NCBI GenBank assembly: GCA_030151145.1
Contig: JASLEL010000256.1
Coordinates: 1 to 9,526, forward strand
From: Aquirhabdus sp.
GTDB taxonomy: Bacteria; Pseudomonadota; Gammaproteobacteria; Pseudomonadales; Moraxellaceae
Direction of reading: 5' to 3'
DNA: 9,526 nt
The notes beneath the pieces were generated by a model. The model ran no database searches. It had not been told where the DNA came from and saw only the letters and a list, made by a program, of their open reading frames with translations. Numbering within the stretch: position 1 is the first letter of the stretch; each line of letters begins with the position of its first letter. Shown here piece after piece: positions 6,264-9,526 of the stretch. The position numbers and the translations under genes are program-made.

Positions 6264-6289
6264 CCACGCCTGAGCAAGATCAGGCGTGG
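6264..6289 (-). terminator. Perfect 10-bp hairpin spanning the ftsI stop codon; possible attenuator or RNA-stabilising stem
   Basis: The plus strand reads CCACGCCTGA, six loop bases, TCAGGCGTGG: ten uninterrupted base pairs, mostly G/C. On the minus strand, the coding direction, the stem begins in the last ftsI codons and contains the TGA stop. It is followed only by a mixed TCGATTTGATTG, so it is a weak intrinsic terminator in that direction. On the plus strand it is followed, after five bases, by a run of six T, which could stop antisense transcription. Partial termination, 3'-end protection of an ftsI transcript, or chance are all open. The structure is directly visible; the function is inference. 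Confidence 0.5.
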
Positions 6290-8154
6290 GCTGCTTTTTT
6301 GACGCCCGGTTTTTGGCCTGCAGCCTTGCTGGGTTCCAGCGGTTTGTCCATCGGCACATTCATGAGGCGCAAGGACTCCGACATGATCTTGGCAAAGATC
6401 GGTGCGGCGACCAAACCGCCATAGTATTGTCCCACTGGATTTTCGACGACAACAGCGATCACGAGACGCGGATGGCTGGCGGGTGCCAAACCGACAAACA
6501 AGCCGCGGTATTCCGTTTGCGAATAGCCGCGACCATCTGGACGCAGTTTATGCGCCGTTCCGGTTTTCCCTGCGACACGATAGCCCGGGATGGCGGCTTG
6601 AATCGCTGTACCACCGGGTGCGGTGACGCCTTCCATCATGGTGATGACGCTGTTTGCGATCTTGCCGTCATAAATACGTTTGCCCGGCGCGGTACCCACG
6701 ACTTTTTCTAAGGTCGGCGGATGCTGGATGCCGCCTGCCGCGATGGTGCTGTAGCCTTGAATGAGCTGGATCAGACTGACGTTGATGCCATAGCCGTAGG
6801 CCATGGTGGCGACTTCAGCGGGATTCCACAGTTTCTGCGGCAGGATCAGACCGCGGCTCTCACCGGGGAAGCCCAGCGTTGTTTTTTGCCCAAAGCCGAT
6901 ACGCTTATAGAACAGCGGCAGCGTGTCAGAGGGCAGGGACAGTGCGATCTTGGCGGCACCGACGTTACTGGATTTGACGATGATGCCCTTTAAGTCCAGT
7001 ACGCCGTTATTACCATGGTCATGGATGGTATGACCGCCGACGGTGAGCGAGCCGGGTGAGGTGTTGACCTGCGAGAAGGGCTGGTATTTGCCGGTTTCGA
7101 TGGCCGCAGAAATGGTAAAGGGCTTCATGGTCGAACCGGGCTCGAAACTGTCGATCACGGCGCGGTTGCGCATGACTTCTTTGTTGTTCAGGCCGTCCGG
7201 ATCGTTGGGGTTGTACGAGGGCCAGCTTGCCATGGCGAGGACTTCGCCGGTCTCGGGGTCCATGGCAATCGCAGTGGCCGAGCGGGCATTGTTGGCGATG
7301 CCGCCTGCCGCCAGCTCACGGTACATGATGTACTGGATGCGGGCATCGATACTTAAGGTGAGGTCTTCACCCGGGCGCTCGGCTTCGATCAGGTCGATGT
7401 CCTTGATACGATTGCCCTGTTTGTCATGCATGACGCGCATCTTGCCGTCATGTCCCGCCAGACGGTCGTCATAGCGGGCTTCCAGTCCTTCAATCCCGCG
7501 TCCGGCGCGATTGGTGATGCCGAGCAGCTGCGCATTGGGCTGGGCCTGCGGATAGTAGCGCTGTGAGTCAACCTGCTTGTACACCGACTGGAATTTCAGT
7601 GCCATGATGGCATCGGCGTCTTCAGGGCGTACCTGACGGCGCAGCAGCAGGTAGCGTGAGCGTGGATGATCATGGATCTGGGCGGCAAGCGTATTGGGGT
7701 CGATCCCGACGGCGAGCGCCAGTGCGCCCAAGTCAAAGTTGGTCTTGGGCAGTTTGATTTTTAAGGATCTGCTATTTGGCTCGCTGCGCAGTTTGGCTTC
7801 GGTGTCGGCCTTATCCGCCTGCGTCTGCAGGTATTCCTTGGGGTCCATCCACAGCGTGATGAGTGGGGTACTCACCGCCAGTGGCGTACCGAAACGGTCC
7901 AGCAGCATGCCGCGATGGGCTGGAATGGTATCGACGCTGAGGACCATGGCATCGGCTTTCTGCTGCAGGAATTTGCGCTGTACGATCTGCAGCAGGAAGG
8001 CGCGGCCGATGATGGCGGCAAAGATGATCAGTGTGATCAGCCACAACACGCGAAAGCGCCAGCCATCCCGTTCAACGATGGAGCGTACGGATACGCCGCT
8101 CTGCCGGTTGTTGCTGCGCGGCGTCGGTGGACGTCGAATCGAGGCGGCGGTCAT
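6280..8154 (-). CDS. ftsI: Septal peptidoglycan transpeptidase FtsI (penicillin-binding protein 3)
   Basis: Class B penicillin-binding protein that cross-links septal peptidoglycan, partnered with FtsW and activated by FtsQLB. It has 624 residues, slightly longer than the 588 of E. coli. An Arg-rich cytoplasmic N-terminus precedes one membrane anchor at about 34-57 (RVLWLITLIIFAAIIGRAF). The non-penicillin-binding pedestal follows, with RGMLLDRFGTPLAVS at 81-95 and GRGIEGLEARYDDRLAG at 218-234. The transpeptidase domain has the catalytic Ser in STMK (341-344), SSN (395-397) and KTGT (530-533). All key residues are present, so it should be active and a beta-lactam target. A Lys-rich stretch at about 112-140 in the pedestal lengthens it relative to E. 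coli. A Lys/Ala-rich C-terminal tail ends at the stop codon, which is embedded in a 10-bp hairpin. The start overlaps the ftsL stop, with a GGAG eight bases upstream. Confidence 0.97.
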   Translation of the reverse strand: MTAASIRRPPTPRSNNRQSGVSVRSIVERDGWRFRVLWLITLIIFAAIIGRAFLLQIVQRKFLQQKADAMVLSVDTIPAHRGMLLDRFGTPLAVSTPLITLWMDPKEYLQTQADKADTEAKLRSEPNSRSLKIKLPKTNFDLGALALAVGIDPNTLAAQIHDHPRSRYLLLRRQVRPEDADAIMALKFQSVYKQVDSQRYYPQAQPNAQLLGITNRAGRGIEGLEARYDDRLAGHDGKMRVMHDKQGNRIKDIDLIEAERPGEDLTLSIDARIQYIMYRELAAGGIANNARSATAIAMDPETGEVLAMASWPSYNPNDPDGLNNKEVMRNRAVIDSFEPGSTMKPFTISAAIETGKYQPFSQVNTSPGSLTVGGHTIHDHGNNGVLDLKGIIVKSSNVGAAKIALSLPSDTLPLFYKRIGFGQKTTLGFPGESRGLILPQKLWNPAEVATMAYGYGINVSLIQLIQGYSTIAAGGIQHPPTLEKVVGTAPGKRIYDGKIANSVITMMEGVTAPGGTAIQAAIPGYRVAGKTGTAHKLRPDGRGYSQTEYRGLFVGLAPASHPRLVIAVVVENPVGQYYGGLVAAPIFAKIMSESLRLMNVPMDKPLEPSKAAGQKPGVKKAAHA

Positions 8155-8663
8155 GGCGTCACTCCAGAGGCGGCAGAGGGGGTAGCGGGGCTGGATGCAG
8201 AGCCCGGTGCAGCGCTGGTCGCAGGGTCTGTGACAGGACTCGTCACAGGAAAGTCCGGTGCCGGTGCTTCGACATCGACCGGGGCCGGTCCCGTGGGGCT
8301 GGTGTAAGCTGGCGCGGCCGCATTGCTCGACGTCAGGGTCAGGGTTTGCGCGGCGGGCGGCGAGAACATATGCAGGTAGATCACGGCGCGGCTACCGATC
8401 TGCGAGGTGGCACCAAAGGTTTGCTGCTCGATCAAGAGGCGTCCCCATTCGACATCTAACTGATCACGGGTCTGACGGGATTTCTGCAGGATTTTGAATT
8501 GCTGGCGGCTCAAATGCACTTCATACGCCACCGACAGCGCACTGCCGAGGATACCGGCAACCAGAAGCGAGACGATCAGTGCGTCCCACAGGGTGATCAC
8601 GGGCTGATAACCGCCGACCGTCGCGGCTTTGGCTGTCTGGGGCGGGAGGCGGGTATAGCTCAT
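8151..8663 (-). CDS. ftsL: Cell division protein FtsL with a long Ala/Pro/Ser/Thr-rich C-terminal tail
   Basis: Small bitopic division protein that forms the FtsQ-FtsL-FtsB complex and activates FtsW-FtsI septal synthesis. It has 170 residues: a short cytoplasmic N-terminus, one membrane segment at about 24-47 (LWDALIVSLLVAGILG), then a periplasmic heptad-like helix at about 50-85 containing LDVEWGRLLIEQ. That stretch parallels the E. coli FtsL stretch LDIEWRNLILEE. Position between rsmH and ftsI also fits. The odd part is residues about 110-170, a low-complexity Ala/Pro/Ser/Thr/Val tail with no counterpart in the 121-residue E. coli protein. The start overlaps the rsmH stop (ATGA), and its own stop overlaps the ftsI start the same way. 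The upstream ribosome binding site is weak, consistent with translational coupling. Identity is secure; the role of the tail is unknown. Confidence 0.93.
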   Translation of the reverse strand: MSYTRLPPQTAKAATVGGYQPVITLWDALIVSLLVAGILGSALSVAYEVHLSRQQFKILQKSRQTRDQLDVEWGRLLIEQQTFGATSQIGSRAVIYLHMFSPPAAQTLTLTSSNAAAPAYTSPTGPAPVDVEAPAPDFPVTSPVTDPATSAAPGSASSPATPSAASGVTP

Positions 8664-9526
8664 GGCGACGAGGTCTCTGCGATACGTTCGGCGACACGCA
8701 GCCAGGCGCTGCGCGCACGCGGATTATGCTTGACTTCCTGATCGGAGGGCGCAATACGCGCGATTTTGTTCAGGGTCTGGGTTTTGGTCTGAGGAATCGG
8801 CAGCCATGGGTCGGGCGCATAGCGCGTGGATTCCTGCTGGATGAATTGCTTGACGCGGCGGTCTTCGAGCGAATGGAAGCTGATCACAGCCAGACGGCCA
8901 TGAGGCGCCAGACAGGCGACCGCCTGCGGCAGAAAGAGATCCAGATCGGCAAGCTCACGGTTGATGGCGATACGGATGGCCTGAAAGGTCCGCGTGGCGG
9001 GATGCTTGTGTTTTTCCCATTTCGGATGGGCGGTACGGACGATCTCGGCGAGCTGCAGGGTGGTATCGATCAGACCGGCCTCTTTGATGGCACGGGCGAT
9101 GCGGCGGCTGTAACGCTCTTCGCCGTACTGATAGATGACATCGGCAAGCGCGGTCTCGTCGATCTTCAGTAGCCAGTCGCGCGCAGACAGGCCGCGACTG
9201 TTGTCCATACGCATATCGAGTGGGCCATCCTGCATAAAGCTGAAGCCGCGTTCTGCGACATCGATCTGCGGTGAGGAGATACCCAGGTCAGCCATGATGC
9301 CATCGACTTGAGGAATACCGCGTGCGCTGAGTTCTTCTTTGATGTCGGCAAAGCTGGTATGGATCAGGGTTAGGCGCGGATCGCTGGCAGCCAAAGCCGC
9401 GCCTGCCGCCTGTGCATCCGGATCTTTGTCAAAGGCCAGCACACGGCTGTTGCTATCCAGGCGTGCCAGAAGCGCCCGGGTATGCCCGCCGCGACCAAAA
9501 GTGGCATCGACATAGATGCCCGTCGT
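8660..9526 (-). CDS. rsmH: 16S rRNA (cytosine(1402)-N(4))-methyltransferase RsmH (MraW), 5' end missing
   Basis: SAM-dependent methyltransferase that N4-methylates C1402 in the decoding region of 16S rRNA; normally the first or second gene of the dcw cluster. The reading frame runs off the right edge, leaving 288 residues. Compared with E. coli RsmH, about 22 N-terminal residues lie outside the window. Visible motifs are the SAM-binding GIYVDATFGRGGH at the very start, LAFDKD, DGIMADLGISSPQ, RGFSFMQDGPLDMRMD, YGEERYSRRIARAI, KHPATRTFQAIRI, ISFHSLEDRRVKQF and the terminal NPRARSAWLRVAER. All match the family closely, so the call is very secure. The first ATG-like codon in the frame, the GTG at 9442, is internal and not the true start. 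The stop codon overlaps the ftsL start in an ATGA, implying translational coupling. Confidence 0.97.
   Translation of the reverse strand, partial: TTGIYVDATFGRGGHTRALLARLDSNSRVLAFDKDPDAQAAGAALAASDPRLTLIHTSFADIKEELSARGIPQVDGIMADLGISSPQIDVAERGFSFMQDGPLDMRMDNSRGLSARDWLLKIDETALADVIYQYGEERYSRRIARAIKEAGLIDTTLQLAEIVRTAHPKWEKHKHPATRTFQAIRIAINRELADLDLFLPQAVACLAPHGRLAVISFHSLEDRRVKQFIQQESTRYAPDPWLPIPQTKTQTLNKIARIAPSDQEVKHNPRARSAWLRVAERIAETSSP

Noticed and set aside
7694..8185. 163-codon plus-strand open frame opposite ftsI
   Set aside because: Antisense to the conserved N-terminal part of ftsI; its composition (Ser/Arg/Met-rich) is typical of a shadow frame.
8228..8248. CTGTGAC/GTCACAG inverted repeat resembling a CRP site
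   Set aside because: The TGTGA and TCACA halves are nine bases apart rather than six, and the site is inside the repetitive coding sequence of the FtsL tail.
1..9526. CRISPR arrays, insertion sequences, tRNA or rRNA genes, phage or mobile genes
   Set aside because: No spaced repeats, transposase-like frames, terminal inverted repeats or tRNA-like cloverleaf were seen anywhere on either strand.

Overview
The window is dominated by the 5' half of a division and cell wall (dcw) cluster, all on the minus strand and transcribed right to left: rsmH (5' end cut by the window edge), ftsL, ftsI, murE, murF, mraY. The enzymes carry the expected signatures (MurE with the meso-diaminopimelate DNPR motif, MraY with its three catalytic Asp, FtsI with STMK/SSN/KTGT). 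This marks a Gram-negative bacterium, almost certainly a gammaproteobacterium. The cluster stops right after mraY instead of running on into murD-ftsW-murG-murC. That split is familiar from Acinetobacter and other Moraxellaceae, but base composition here is much more GC-rich than in Acinetobacter, so a higher-GC relative in that family is my tentative inference.

Layout from right to left. At 9526-8660 is rsmH (16S rRNA methyltransferase). ftsL (8663-8151) and ftsI (8154-6280) follow, both joined by 4-base ATGA overlaps. An 86-bp spacer at 6194-6279 then carries two inverted repeats, one of them a perfect 10-bp stem that includes the ftsI stop codon. murE is at 6193-4610. A spacer of about 300 bp (4309-4609), unusually long for this cluster, contains several stem-loops; the last one, at 4341-4376, is followed by a T-rich tract and sits just ahead of murF. 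murF (4308-2773) and mraY (2773-1691) overlap by one base. A strong hairpin terminator at 1651-1678 closes the operon.

Beyond the terminator lie three small minus-strand genes that I cannot assign to a family: an 81-residue helical protein (1592-1347), a secreted six-cysteine protein with an SH3-like segment (1321-665), and a 107-residue aromatic-rich cytoplasmic protein (565-242). The first two are 25 bp apart, each with a good ribosome binding site, and are probably cotranscribed. Positions 1-241 hold no gene I can support.

Functionally, the dcw genes make the lipid-linked peptidoglycan precursor (MurE adds the third amino acid, MurF adds D-Ala-D-Ala, MraY attaches the product to undecaprenyl phosphate). 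They also supply two septal proteins (FtsL, a partner of FtsB/FtsQ, and FtsI, the septal transpeptidase). I see no clear undescribed system. The most interesting signals are the structured leader before murF, the hairpin at the ftsI stop, the low-complexity tail on FtsL and the unassigned accessory genes.
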